Source: JABDGM01 sp963738665
GTDB taxonomy: Bacteria; Planctomycetota; Planctomycetia; Pirellulales; Lacipirellulaceae
Direction of reading: 5' to 3'
Assembly: GCA_963738665.1 (NCBI GenBank)
Contig: CAVTXL010000003.1
Location: 620,001-684,000 of the forward strand
Length of the DNA: 64,000 nucleotides
The notes beneath the pieces are model-generated. The model saw nothing but the letters and a program-made list of their open reading frames with translations. It did no database searches and was not told where the DNA came from. Below are positions 37,568 to 46,347 of this stretch, piece after piece; position 1 is the stretch's first letter, and each line of letters begins with the position of its first letter. Position numbers and translations under genes: made by a program.

Positions 37568-38219
37568 ATGACTATTTCACTGAACGTCCACGACGATTTT
37601 GCCACGGTCCTTGACGGCGCCGAGCCGCTCACGCTCAAGCGCCGCGACACCTCGACCACGATCGAGATAGCGACCGCCTGGCGCTGACTCGTCGCACACC
37701 GCGGAGGCCGAACCGGCCGGCGGTCACCTGGCCCAGCGCGACGTCGTCTGGCAGTTTCCCTGGAACGACGCGACCGAACGGCCCCGCTTGGGCGATCTGC
37801 TCATTGACGTGGCGGGCGGGTGCTTCACGATCGTGTCGGTCGACGTGCTGCCTGCGGCGACGCGGCTGCGCTGCGCTACGCGAAATCTGTCGCTGGTCTA
37901 CGAGCTGAACGACCGCGTCCAGGTGCAGCAGGCGATTTGGGAAGACACGGGCGGCGGCCCGACAATCACCGGCTGGACGACGCTCCGCACGGCCCTGCCG
38001 GCGCGGATTCAGCCGGAGCGGCTTGAAATCGACGACACGACCACGCCGCCGACGGCCACCGCGACCTTTCTCATCGTTCTCGGCGAACAGCTCGCGCTCA
38101 CTGCCGACTCACGCTTCATCGACCCGCAAGGCAACGTTTACCGGCTTGTCGAATATACGCAGACGGAGCGGATTGACGCGCTGCCGGTGGCGATCGCGGT
38201 CCGAGAGCCAGCGTCGTGA
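37568..38219 (+). CDS. Putative phage head-completion or joining protein, one frameshift
   Basis: MTISLNVHDDFATVLDGAEPLTLKRRDTSTT starts at 37568. The first frame stops at AWR (about 37686); the next frame continues SSHTAEAEPAGGHLAQRDVVWQFPWNDATERPRLGDLLIDVAGG and runs to 38219, including FLIVLGEQLALTADSRFIDPQGNVYRLVEYTQTERID. The small beta-barrel-like layout with 'GD.LID..G..FTI..V' suits head-tail joining proteins. It is the last phage-like gene. No tail genes follow. Confidence 0.5.
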
Positions 38220-38421
38220 GGCTGGCGGTCACCAATTCAACGGTCGACAACGGGCTTGGTCGGTTCGCTTTGAAGGGAAACTCTTTCCGGGTAAAATCCG
38301 CTTGCCTTTGGCTGCCCGCTAGTTTTCAATAGGGAAGCTTGACGGCTGGACACGGCTGCAGACTGCCCCGGCACGTTGCACATCGCCCGTATTGCCGACT
38401 TTTCGAATTAGGTGAAATGCC

Positions 38422-40008
38422 ATGCGTTCCTTGGATCAATGGATAAAGAAGATTCGTCCTGGCCGGGCGAAGTCGCCATCGCCGCAGACGATTCGGCGGG
38501 TTCCAGCGTTCGAACCGCTCGAGCCGCGGCAGCTACTGGCCGTGACGGCGACCTTCTTTCCCACCAGCGGCGTGCTGAGCGTGTTCGGTGACGGCCTGGC
38601 CAACACGATCGAGGTCAGCCGTAACGCGGCGGGGACGATTTTGGTCAACGGTGGCGCGGTGGCGATTGGCGGCGGCACGCCGACGGTCGCGAATACGGCG
38701 CTCGTTCAGGTCTTCGGCATGGCGGGCGATGACACGATTTCGCTTAACGAGGCGAGCGGCGCGCTGCCGCGGGCGAATCTCTACGGTGGCTTGGGAAACG
38801 ACACGATTCGCGGTGGTTCGGGCGGCGACCTAGTCTTTGGCCAGGCGGGCGAGGATAAGCTGTTTGGCCTGGGCGGGCTCGACTTTGCTTTTGGCGGGGC
38901 CGACAACGATGAGCTGACCGGCGGCGACGGCGACGACCAATCATTTGGCCAGAACGGTAACGACACGATGATTTGGAACCCGGGTGACGATACCGATGTG
39001 AACGAAGGGGGGGCGGGGAGTGACACAGCGATCGTCAACGGCGGGAACGGCGCGGAGCAGTTCACGACAACCGCCAACGGTGCGCGGGTGCGGTTCGATC
39101 GCATCAATCCGGCGCCGTTCTCGATCGATATCGGTACGACCGAGAACCTCGTGCTGAATGCCAATGGCGGCGACGACACGTTTTCGGCGACAGGGAACCT
39201 GGCCGCGCTGATTGCGATCACGGTCGACGGCGGGGCCGGCAACGACACGCTGCTGGGCTCGAACGGCAATGACACGCTGATCGGCGGTGACGACAACGAT
39301 ACGATCGACGGCAATCAGGGGGCGGACACGGTGCTGATGGGCGCGGGGAATGACGTGTTCAATTGGGACCCCGGTGACGGCAATGACACGATTGAAGGCC
39401 AGGGGGACGGCGACACGGTGGTGTTAAATGGCTCGAACATCAACGAAATTATCGACGTCTCCGCCAATGGCTCGCGGGTGCGGCTCTCTCGCAACGTGGG
39501 CAATGTGGTGCTGGATATCAACGGAGTGGAACACGTGAATATCAATCCAGTTGGCGGAACGGATTTGGTGACGGTGAACGACCTGACGGGCACGGATGCT
39601 GCGGAGATTAACCTCAACCTGGCCGCAACCGGCGGCGTCGCCGGTGATGGAGTTCCGGATAGCGTCGTTATCAATGGAACGAGCCTGGCCGACACCGTCA
39701 CGGTGAACGGCGGCGTCGGCAGCGTCTCGGTGCACGGCCTGGCCGCGGTGGTGAACATCACGACGCCGGAGCCGGCCAGCGACCGGCTGACGATCAACCT
39801 GCTGGCGGGCGACGACGCGCTCGACGCTTCCGGCCTGGCGGACAACGGTATTTTATTGACCGCCGACGGCGGCGACGACGATGACGTGCTCGTCGGCGGC
39901 GATGGAATCGACACGTTGCTGGGGGGCGCGGGCGACGACGTACTGATCGGTGGGCCAGGCACCGATATTCTCGACGGCGGCCTGGGCGACAACATCATTA
40001 TTCAATGA
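38422..40008 (+). CDS. LEPR-XLL protein with hemolysin-type calcium-binding (RTX) repeats
   Basis: 528 residues, ATG 38422 (ribosome-binding site AGGTGA). The N-terminus has the planctomycete LEPR-XLL sorting-type motif, FEPLEPRQLLAV, near residue 30. Then come many GGxGxDxUx nonapeptides (GGLGNDTIRGGSGGDLVFGQAGEDKLFG and so on), in three blocks separated by beta-type spacers, ending in GGPGTDILDGGLGDNIIIQ. The repeats bind calcium and fold into parallel beta-rolls after export. No protease or lipase domain is present, so adhesion or surface coat is the likely role. Confidence 0.88.
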   Translation: MRSLDQWIKKIRPGRAKSPSPQTIRRVPAFEPLEPRQLLAVTATFFPTSGVLSVFGDGLANTIEVSRNAAGTILVNGGAVAIGGGTPTVANTALVQVFGMAGDDTISLNEASGALPRANLYGGLGNDTIRGGSGGDLVFGQAGEDKLFGLGGLDFAFGGADNDELTGGDGDDQSFGQNGNDTMIWNPGDDTDVNEGGAGSDTAIVNGGNGAEQFTTTANGARVRFDRINPAPFSIDIGTTENLVLNANGGDDTFSATGNLAALIAITVDGGAGNDTLLGSNGNDTLIGGDDNDTIDGNQGADTVLMGAGNDVFNWDPGDGNDTIEGQGDGDTVVLNGSNINEIIDVSANGSRVRLSRNVGNVVLDINGVEHVNINPVGGTDLVTVNDLTGTDAAEINLNLAATGGVAGDGVPDSVVINGTSLADTVTVNGGVGSVSVHGLAAVVNITTPEPASDRLTINLLAGDDALDASGLADNGILLTADGGDDDDVLVGGDGIDTLLGGAGDDVLIGGPGTDILDGGLGDNIIIQ

Positions 40009-40052
40009 TCGTTGAAATTGCATCTTTGATTGCTGTTTCGAGAGAGATCGTC

Positions 40053-41024
40053 ATGGGCCGTGTTCGCATCGAAGAGCGTGGGCCGCGGCTGTGCGGGGGC
40101 GGTCGGCGATGGTTCGCCGTGACGGTGGCGGTGATTGCGCTGGGGACGAGCGGCGAGCCGGCCGGCGGTGCGACTCTGACCGATTTGTTTGCCGGCGCTT
40201 TGCTGGTGGTGGGCAACGCCCAATTCAGCGATTGGCATCTGGTTGCGCTCGACGCGACTGCCACGGCGCCGAACCTGGCGCTGATCAATGTCAATCCGCT
40301 CATCGATACACCGCCGCTCCATCCGGGCATCCAGTTTTCGGCCGGCAGCCAGTTGGCGACGCTCGGCGTCAATTCGATTGATTTGCATTTGAGTTTTCGC
40401 GTGACCGCGGTGGGCAGCAGTTCGTTCGTCGATCAAACGTTGGCCATGACGGGCGTTACGTTCAACGGCAGCGGCGGGATTATGTTTGTCTCTGCCGACA
40501 TGACCGCTGCCGCAACGGGCGTCAGCTTGAGTACCTCCGTGGCCATGGCCGACAACGAGACGAAGTTTTTTCATTTCAGCGATACGGCCAGCTTCGCGCA
40601 TAAGCCGGAAGTTGCGGTCGCCATGAACGTGTTTCTTACGGGGCTCGCCGGTAGCGACGATTCGAGCCTAAGCACGTTTACGCAGCGTTTCAGCCAGACC
40701 GGCCCGGCGGGCGTGGCGGGCGACTACAACGACGACGGCATCGTGAATGCGGCCGATTACACGGTGTACCGCAATCGCCAGGCGGGGATCGGCGGGACGG
40801 CACTGGCGAACGAGGGCGTGACGCTGGGGATGGTGACGGTGGACGACTTTAATTTTTGGAAGGCCCGCTACGGCAGCACGAGCGGCAGCGGGGCCTCGGT
40901 TTTCGACGCCTTAGCGAGCGTGCCCGAGCCGGCGACTTTGTTGCTGTGTGTGTTTGCCGCACTTACTTGGACGAGTCGGCGGATGCGGTCGCGCGGCGGT
41001 AGAGCAGCTCGACCAGTTCGCTGA
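40053..41024 (+). CDS. PEP-CTERM protein with dockerin-like calcium loop
   Basis: ATG 40053 gives MGRVRIEERGPRLC and a hydrophobic export signal (WFAVTVAVIALGTSGEPAGGATL). A beta-rich body follows. GDYNDDGIVNAADYTVYRNR is a dockerin-type EF-hand loop as common in this phylum. The C-terminus VPEPATLLLCVFAALTWTSRRMR is a PEP-CTERM anchor: motif, helix, basic tail, recognised by exosortase. Its last 62 nt overlap the convergent XRE gene. The upstream ATG at 40005 overlaps the stop of the RTX gene and is less likely. Confidence 0.82.
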   Translation: MGRVRIEERGPRLCGGGRRWFAVTVAVIALGTSGEPAGGATLTDLFAGALLVVGNAQFSDWHLVALDATATAPNLALINVNPLIDTPPLHPGIQFSAGSQLATLGVNSIDLHLSFRVTAVGSSSFVDQTLAMTGVTFNGSGGIMFVSADMTAAATGVSLSTSVAMADNETKFFHFSDTASFAHKPEVAVAMNVFLTGLAGSDDSSLSTFTQRFSQTGPAGVAGDYNDDGIVNAADYTVYRNRQAGIGGTALANEGVTLGMVTVDDFNFWKARYGSTSGSGASVFDALASVPEPATLLLCVFAALTWTSRRMRSRGGRAARPVR

Positions 41025-41496
41025 GCAGCTCGGCCTGGCTGCTTTCCAGGATGACGCTGATCTGTTTCCAGAGGGCCTGTTTGGCGTTCATGGTCTCGGC
41101 CGCGGCGATGACGCCTTCCTCGGTGAGGGCGCCGCCGGTGCCGAAGCGGCTAAAGAGCTCGTCGAACTGGGCCTCGGTCCACTCGGCGAACAGCTCGGGC
41201 CGCTCGCTGATCACTTCTTCGACCAGCCGGTTTGTCTCGCGGTCGAACTCGTCGGCCGGCGAGCGGCCCACGGGGCGGAACAGCTCGTCGACGGGCACGC
41301 CGAGGCCCTGGGCCAGCTTGTGGAGCGTGCGGGCGTGGGGATTGTTGGCGGCCCGGGCCACGCCGCGAATGGTCCGCTCGTCGAGCCGGGTGGCGGCGAC
41401 GACGTCGTCATAGGTGAGGCCGTCCCGGGCCATCAATCGGCGGAGATTGGTGGCCACGGTGGCGGCATCGCGAGGGGGGCGAGAGACGGCGATCAT
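40963..41496 (-). CDS. XRE-family helix-turn-helix regulator
   Basis: 178 residues from ATG 41496 (MIAVSRPPRDAATV). The HTH covers NLRRLMARDGLTYDDVVAATRLDERTIRGVARAANNPHARTLHKLAQGLGVPVDELF, with landmarks LTYDDVVAAT, ERTIRG and TLHKLAQGLGV. The C-terminal part is helical and may mediate dimerisation or ligand sensing. The start at 41496 rather than 41586 is chosen because a promoter and dyad lie between them. The 3' end overlaps the PEP-CTERM gene by 62 nt on the opposite strand. It lies close to the phage-like module; regulation of that module is possible but unshown. Confidence 0.75.
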   Translation of the reverse strand: MIAVSRPPRDAATVATNLRRLMARDGLTYDDVVAATRLDERTIRGVARAANNPHARTLHKLAQGLGVPVDELFRPVGRSPADEFDRETNRLVEEVISERPELFAEWTEAQFDELFSRFGTGGALTEEGVIAAAETMNAKQALWKQISVILESSQAELLSELVELLYRRATASADSSK

Positions 41497-41546
41497 GAAG
41501 GCGGCGGACTGGGGGAAGCGGGGCGGCCGCGCCGTTGCCGGCGGCA

Positions 41547-41586
41547 GTATGTACACACGTATACTACATCGGTGGGCGGGTGTCAA
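41547..41586 (-). promoter_or_regulatory. Sigma70-type promoter and possible operator of the XRE gene
   Basis: On the minus strand TTGACA (41581-41586) is followed after 17 nt by TATACG (41558-41563). A dyad GTATGTACACACGTATAC (41547-41564) covers the -10 and start region, a fitting place for autoregulation. The leader to ATG 41496 would be about 55 nt. Confidence 0.55.
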
Positions 41587-41705
41587 GGGGATGTGGGAAG
41601 CCGGGATTGGGGGCGCGGAATAAGCGATTTCCCGACCAAGGCGGTTGGGCTATGTAAGGGGAAAGCGATCGGGACATGGCTTGGGCGGCTTGCTATTCTG
41701 GAGGC

Positions 41706-42260
41706 ATGTGGCCCAATGACGATGAAACACCTCAAACTGAGAGCGCGAGGTTTTTGCCCGGACTTCCGGGAACGGGACCGCTACCAGTTCACCTACATAC
41801 AGGGCAACCGACGCCTTGGTCTGAGGGAATAGTTGTCGAATTCCAACTGCAGTGCGGCGAGTCTTGGATTGGAAACTTGCAACGTGGTTACGGCTATGCG
41901 ACCAAGATCATCGACTGGCCGGAAGCCGGCGCGGTAATCGTAATCGCGAAAGGCGCTTCATACTTTGTGCGGGCGAATTCTCCGACAGACTGGAAATTCT
42001 ATGATTTACTGGGGGTCGATTGCCTGTTTTCGCCCATGCGCGAAATCGCCGTGCTGACAACGTACAATGACGTTGTGGCAATTGCCCTGGATGGGGCAGA
42101 GAAGTGGCGGCGCGTTGTCGCTTGCGATGGCGTCAAAATAAACTGCATTGATAGCGACAAAATTAGTGGAATCGGTGGCATCGACCCACCAGACGAATGG
42201 CATCCATTTGTGCTTTCACTGGCAGACGGCAGCGATTGGCATGGAAAATCTGCACCGTAG
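41706..42260 (+). CDS. Unknown protein with ECF-sigma-like N-terminus
   Basis: 185 residues from ATG 41706, reading MWPNDDETPQTESARF, which closely resembles the first residues of the ECF sigma factor 588 nt downstream (MWPNEEETCQLLESARQ). The rest is unrelated: a beta-rich chain (GYGYATKIIDWPEAGAVIVIAKGASYFV, VLTTYNDVVAIALDGAEKWRRVVACDGV) without a known motif, signal or helix. The GGAGG box is only one base before this ATG, so the start is uncertain; ATG 41676 is an in-frame alternative. The lower GC content than neighbours fits a foreign origin. Confidence 0.5.
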   Translation: MWPNDDETPQTESARFLPGLPGTGPLPVHLHTGQPTPWSEGIVVEFQLQCGESWIGNLQRGYGYATKIIDWPEAGAVIVIAKGASYFVRANSPTDWKFYDLLGVDCLFSPMREIAVLTTYNDVVAIALDGAEKWRRVVACDGVKINCIDSDKISGIGGIDPPDEWHPFVLSLADGSDWHGKSAP

Positions 42261-42293
42261 TGCGGGTTAAAGACAAACAGTTATCATACGAAC

Positions 42294-42917
42294 ATGTGGC
42301 CCAACGAAGAGGAAACGTGCCAGCTTTTGGAGTCGGCCCGGCAGGGGGACGCGGCGGCCGTCAATCGGCTGCTCGACAAGCATCGCGACTCGCTGCGGCG
42401 GATGGTCGAGGCGCGCGTGTATGGCGGGATGGCCCGGCGGGTCGATGCCAGCGACGTCGTGCAGGACGCGCTGGTCGAGGCCAGCCGCCGGCTGAGCGAT
42501 TATCTGAAAGACCCGCGGATGCCGTTTCACGCCTGGCTGCGGGCCTTGGCCCACGACCGGCTGGTCGACGCGTTTCGCCGGCATGGGGCCGAGAAGCGCG
42601 ATGTGGGCCGCGACCAGTCGCTGGGCGGCGGGGAAGATTCGAGCGATCGCCCCAGGCGCGAGATCGCCGACCGCGAGCTGACACCGGCCGCGCAGCGCTG
42701 CGGCAAGAGTTTCAAGCCCGCTTCGCCGCGGCTCTCGGGGAGCTGCCCGACGAGGCCCGCGACATCCTGCTGATGCGGCACGTCGAACAGCTCACCAATT
42801 CGCAGGCGGCCGAGCTGTTGGGCCTGAGCGAAGCCGGCGGCCGGCATGCGGTACTTGCGGGCACTGCGGCAGATCAAGGCGATTCTGGGAGACGGGCCGT
42901 CGATCTTGGCCGAATAG
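42294..42917 (+). CDS. ECF-type RNA polymerase sigma factor, two frameshifts
   Basis: MWPNEEETCQLLESARQGD starts at 42294. Region 2: NRLLDKHRDSLRRMVEARVYGGMARRVDASDVVQDALVEASRRLSDYL and FHAWLRALAHDRLVDAFRRH (landmarks DASDVVQDAL and WLRALAHDRL). The frame shifts near 42690 to LRQEFQARFAAALGELPDEARDILLMRHVEQLTNSQAAELLGLSEA (region 4), and again near 42830 to MRYLRALRQIKAILGD, ending SILAE at 42917. About 205 residues. Directly upstream of a Ser/Thr kinase gene, the usual planctomycete pairing, which suggests phosphorylation-dependent control. Confidence 0.82.
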
Positions 42918-42959
42918 ATCGTGCCTTCCGACTCTTGTCCAGCTTATAGTAAGAGAATC

Positions 42960-43032
42960 TTGCGCAGAGTGGCGGAGGTCGCAGAGAAGTCTTAAATATT
43001 TTTTCTCTGCGTTCTCTGCGCCTCTGCGTGAG
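42960..43032. repeat. Inverted GCAGAG-type low-complexity repeat
   Basis: GCAGAGTGGCGGAGGTCGCAG... (42964-42988) faces CTCTGCGTTCTCTGCGCCTC-type sequence (43005-43028), giving a hairpin in the 143-nt gap between sigma factor and kinase. Confidence 0.6.
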
Positions 43033-43060
43033 CACTTCTTACAGAACAGTCAATTTTACC

Positions 43061-44758
43061 ATGGCCGATAGAACGTCAGACCGGGCGAGCAAGTCGTCAG
43101 CCTCGGTGACGACGTGCGGCTCGCCGAATTGCTCGAGATCGCGCTAGCCGAGGCTCGCCGCGGAGTTTCGCCCGATTTCGCGAAACTGACGGCCGACGCG
43201 CCGGAGCTTGTCGCGGAGCTCCGCGAGCTGTTTGCCGCGGCCGCGATGGCCGACGAGTTTGGCAGCTTGTCGGGCGCGGTGCTCGCGGTGGAGCAGCCGC
43301 CGGAGGGAAAACGGCCGCCGGCTGAGTTTGCTGATTTTGAGATTGTCGAAGAGCTAGGCCGCGGCGGGATGGGCGTTGTCTATCGCGCGAAGCAGAAGAG
43401 CCTGGGCCGGCAGGTGGCGCTGAAGATGGTGCTGCGCGGGCAGGCGGCGAGTAAGGCGGACCTGGCCCGCTTTCGCGGCGAGGCCGAGTCGGCCGCCCGC
43501 CTGCGTCATCCGCACATCGTGCCGGTGTTTGAAGTGGGCGAGCACGACGGCGCACCCTTCTTCTCGATGCAGTACATCGCGGGCACAACGCTGGCCGAGC
43601 GGCTCGCGGCCGGGCCCGCTGCCCGGCCGAGAGGCGGCGCGGATTCTCGCCCCGGTCGCGCGGGCGATCGCCGAGGCCCATCGGCAAGGCGTGCTCCATC
43701 GCGATCTCAAACCGTCGAACATCCTGATCGACGACGACGGCTGGCCGTTTGTCAGCGATTTCGGCCTCGCCAAGCGGATTTCGACCGACGCCCAAGATTG
43801 CAGCGACGATTCGCTGGCGACAATCACCGCGCCGGCGACACAGGCCGGGGCGATCCTCGGCACGCCCGGCTACATGAGCCCCGAGCAAGCGGCCGGCAGC
43901 CGCGGCTCGATCGGCCCGGCGACCGACATCTACAGCCTCGGCGCGATTCTTTACGCGATGCTCACGGGCCGGCCGCCGTTCCAGGCCGCCTCGCCCGTGG
44001 CCACGGTGCTGATGGTGCTCGAGCAAGACCCGGTGCCGCCGCGGCTGCTCAACCCGCAGGCCGACCGCGACCTGGAGATGATCGCGCTGAAGTGTTTGCA
44101 GAAGCCGGTCGAGCTGCGTTACGCGACGGCGGCCGAAGTGGCCGCCGACTTGGAAGCGTACCTGGCCAACGAGCCCGTGGCCGCGCGGTCGGGCAAGTTC
44201 ACGCAGGTGCTGATGCGGACGTTCAGCGAGACGCATCACATCAGCGTGATGGAGAACTGGGGCCTGTTGTGGATCCTGCACGGCATTGTGCTGCTGTTGG
44301 TGTGCGTGGCGACGAACATGATGCAACTGGCGGGCGTCGATTCGCGCTGGCCGTATGTCATCCTGTGGTCGGTCGGCCTGGGGACGTGGGCCACGATCTT
44401 TTGGAGCATCCGCCGCCGCGCGGGGCCGATCACCTTCGTCGAGCGGCAGATCGCCCACGTCTGGGCGGGCAGCATCTTGATCAACATGTCGCTGTACGCG
44501 ATCGAGTGGGTGCTGCGGCTGCCGGTGCTGACGCTGTCGCCCGTGCTGGGCCCGGTGAGCGGCGTGGTGTTTTTGGTGAAGGCGGCGATGCTCTCGGGCA
44601 CGTTTTACGTGCAGGCTGCGGCGCTCTTCGCGACGGGCCTGGTGATGGCCTGGCTGGCGCAGCAGCCCGGCTTGCCAAATGTGGGGCTGTCGGTGTTCGG
44701 AGTGGTGAGTGCGATTTGTTTTATTGTGCCGGGTTGGAAGTACTGGCGGCAGAAGTGA
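43061..44758 (+). CDS. Membrane-anchored Ser/Thr protein kinase (Pkn type), one or two frameshifts
   Basis: A Hanks-type kinase followed by a helical membrane region. ATG 43061 (MADRTS) needs an early frame correction to reach VRLAELLEIALAEA; GTG 43114 is the in-frame alternative. Kinase landmarks: glycine loop ELGRGGMGVVYRA, Lys in QVALKMVL, catalytic HRDLKPSNIL, SDFGLAK, GTPGYMSPEQA and the D-x-YSLGAILYAMLTGRPPF helix. The break near 43622 separates LAAGPLPGREAARILAPVARAIAEAH. After residue ~375 there are six or so membrane helices (ILHGIVLLLVCVATNMMQL and on), an unusual polytopic C-terminus rather than a sensor repeat domain. Paired with the ECF sigma factor upstream. Confidence 0.85.
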
Positions 44759-44805
44759 ACGTGCCTCGTCCCACGAAGAGTGCGGGAACGAGGTAATACG
44801 CATCG

Positions 44806-45513
44806 TCACACGGGGCTTGCTTCGAGTTGCTCTTGCTCGCGCCAGGCGCTCACTTCGCTTAAGCCCTCGACGGCCGCTGCGATTTGGGCGACCAGTTCTT
44901 CCGCGCGGGCGGCTGGGGCGCCGCTGAATTTGGCCAGGTGGATCATCGTCACCAGTTCGCGGACCCAGGCCAGCGTGCCGATCAGGTCGCCGTGCATTCG
45001 TCCGCGGAGGGCCGCGAGTTGGCGGACGTTTTGGCGGCGGACTTCTTCGCTTTGGCGGGCCCGCTCGTTGCCGTTGGCGGCCGTGGCCAGCGAATCGGCT
45101 TGCGATTCGGGCCGGGCCAGCAGGCGATCGAGGTCGCGAATGCGATCGGCCTGCTGCTTCCAGGCGGTGCGCAATTCTTCGAGGCGGTGCTGCTGGCCGG
45201 CGATGACGTTTTCTGCCCAGCCGTCGAGGCCGTCGAGGGCGGCGTCGAGCTCGGCTTCGACCTGGTTGATGGCGGCCGACATCGCGTCGCTTGTTGGCGG
45301 CGATGATGTTGGTTTTGTCGGCGCTGTTGCCGCATTCTCCGGTTGCGAAGATGCAAGCAGCATGGGGACGTAGAGAGGCCAAAACAGCGCCGCGGAAAGT
45401 AATGTGACAATCGTTTCGGCAATGTGGTGCGATTCGTCACGCAGGTAAACCGCCACCGCGACGCCGCCGCCCACCAGCGCGTAAAAGATCGCCGTTTCAA
45501 TGAGTAGCGGCAT
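44806..45513 (-). CDS. Membrane-anchored coiled-coil protein in the PspA operon
   Basis: 235 residues from MPLLIETAIFYALVGGG. Two N-terminal hydrophobic segments (FYALVGGGVAVAVYLR and IVTLLSAALFWPLYVPMLLA) are followed by a long helical, Gln/Glu/Arg-rich cytoplasmic part (AINQVEAELDAALDGLDGWAENVIAGQQHRLEEL and further heptads). Its ATG lies 14 nt inside the corrected end of the PspA-like gene, so the two are translationally coupled. Probably a membrane partner or tether for the PspA-like protein. No named family recognised. Confidence 0.65.
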   Translation of the reverse strand: MPLLIETAIFYALVGGGVAVAVYLRDESHHIAETIVTLLSAALFWPLYVPMLLASSQPENAATAPTKPTSSPPTSDAMSAAINQVEAELDAALDGLDGWAENVIAGQQHRLEELRTAWKQQADRIRDLDRLLARPESQADSLATAANGNERARQSEEVRRQNVRQLAALRGRMHGDLIGTLAWVRELVTMIHLAKFSGAPAARAEELVAQIAAAVEGLSEVSAWREQEQLEASPV

Positions 45514-46154
45514 GGCTGGCCTTCTCCTTGATCGCGGCAAGCTCGGCCTCGACGTCGGCATCGTCAGGGGCCGAGATCGCTGTCGCCGATCAATTCCAAC
45601 AGGGCTTCGGTTTCGTCTTCGGCATGATCGATGCGGGCCGAGAGGCGGTCGAAGTTGGCGGCCGCGGCGCCGAAGTCGAAGCCGTTCGCGTGACGCACGA
45701 ACGTCTGGCGAGCCGCGGCGGCCCGGCTGCGGGCCGTCACTTCGACGAGTTTCTGCCGGGCATCGGCAAGTTTTACGCGCATGGCCGCGACTTGGCGGCG
45801 GAGCCGCTCGCTGAGCGCGGCCGCTGTCTGGTGCTGTGCGGCAAGGCGCGCAAGAAGCTGTTCGCACTCGCTCTTGTGGCGGAGCTCGCGGCGGGCCGCT
45901 TCGTCGTCGCCGCGGGCGACGGCCGCTTCGACCGCTTTCAGATGGCGCTCGATGATCGCCCGCTGATCACCAACTTGCCGCGAGATCGTCCGCTCGTGGG
46001 CAATCGCCTTGGCGGCGGCCTCCATGAGTTGCGCAAAGGAAGTCTCCATCTCACGGACCGCCTGGCGGAGCATCTGCTCCGGGTTTTCACAGCGATCGAC
46101 CAGGTCGTTCAAATTGGCCGACAGAATGTAACCGACGCGTTGAAAGAGTTTCAT
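45497..46154 (-). CDS. pspA: PspA/IM30-family phage-shock protein, frameshift near the end
   Basis: MKLFQRVGYILSANLNDLVDRCENPEQMLRQAVREME, with its amphipathic N-terminal helix and the conserved ENPEQML-type segment, is diagnostic of PspA/Vipp1 proteins. A long coiled coil follows (AIAHERTISRQVGDQRAIIERHLKAVEAAVARGDDEAARREL). The first frame stops at DSDLGP (45566); the next frame continues PDDADVEAELAAIKEKASHAATH to 45497. About 218 residues. Binds and supports stressed inner membrane. First of two coupled genes and downstream of two membrane proteins on the same strand. Confidence 0.85.
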
Positions 46155-46193
46155 GGCAGATACCTCATTTGCCTGTAAAAGTTGGTTTGGATT

Positions 46194-46326
46194 CACCACG
46201 AAGGACGCAAAGGACACAAAGGAACCGCGAAGTCGGACGGATAGGGGTGTGTTTGTTGTGGATGTAGAGTCCACTCGAAGCACTTGTCCTGCATCGTATC
46301 TTTGTGCCCTTTGTGTCCTTGGTGGT
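46194..46326. repeat. Inverted AAGGACACAAAGG-type repeat upstream of pspA
   Basis: CACCACGAAGGACGCAAAGG (46194-46213) plus ACACAAAGG, and TTTGTGCCCTTTGTGTCC plus TTGGTGGT (46302-46327), are complementary arms about 80 nt apart, occupying the 193-nt gap. Confidence 0.65.
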
Positions 46327-46347
46327 TAACGTTCATGGAGGTCATGT

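Noticed and set aside
38781..39998. Long minus-strand frames rich in Ser/Pro/Val
   Set aside because: They are the complement of the RTX GGxGxD repeats, and their periodic composition comes from that.
43097..45382. 761-codon minus-strand open frame across the kinase gene
   Set aside because: Arg/Pro-rich shadow translation opposite clear kinase motifs.
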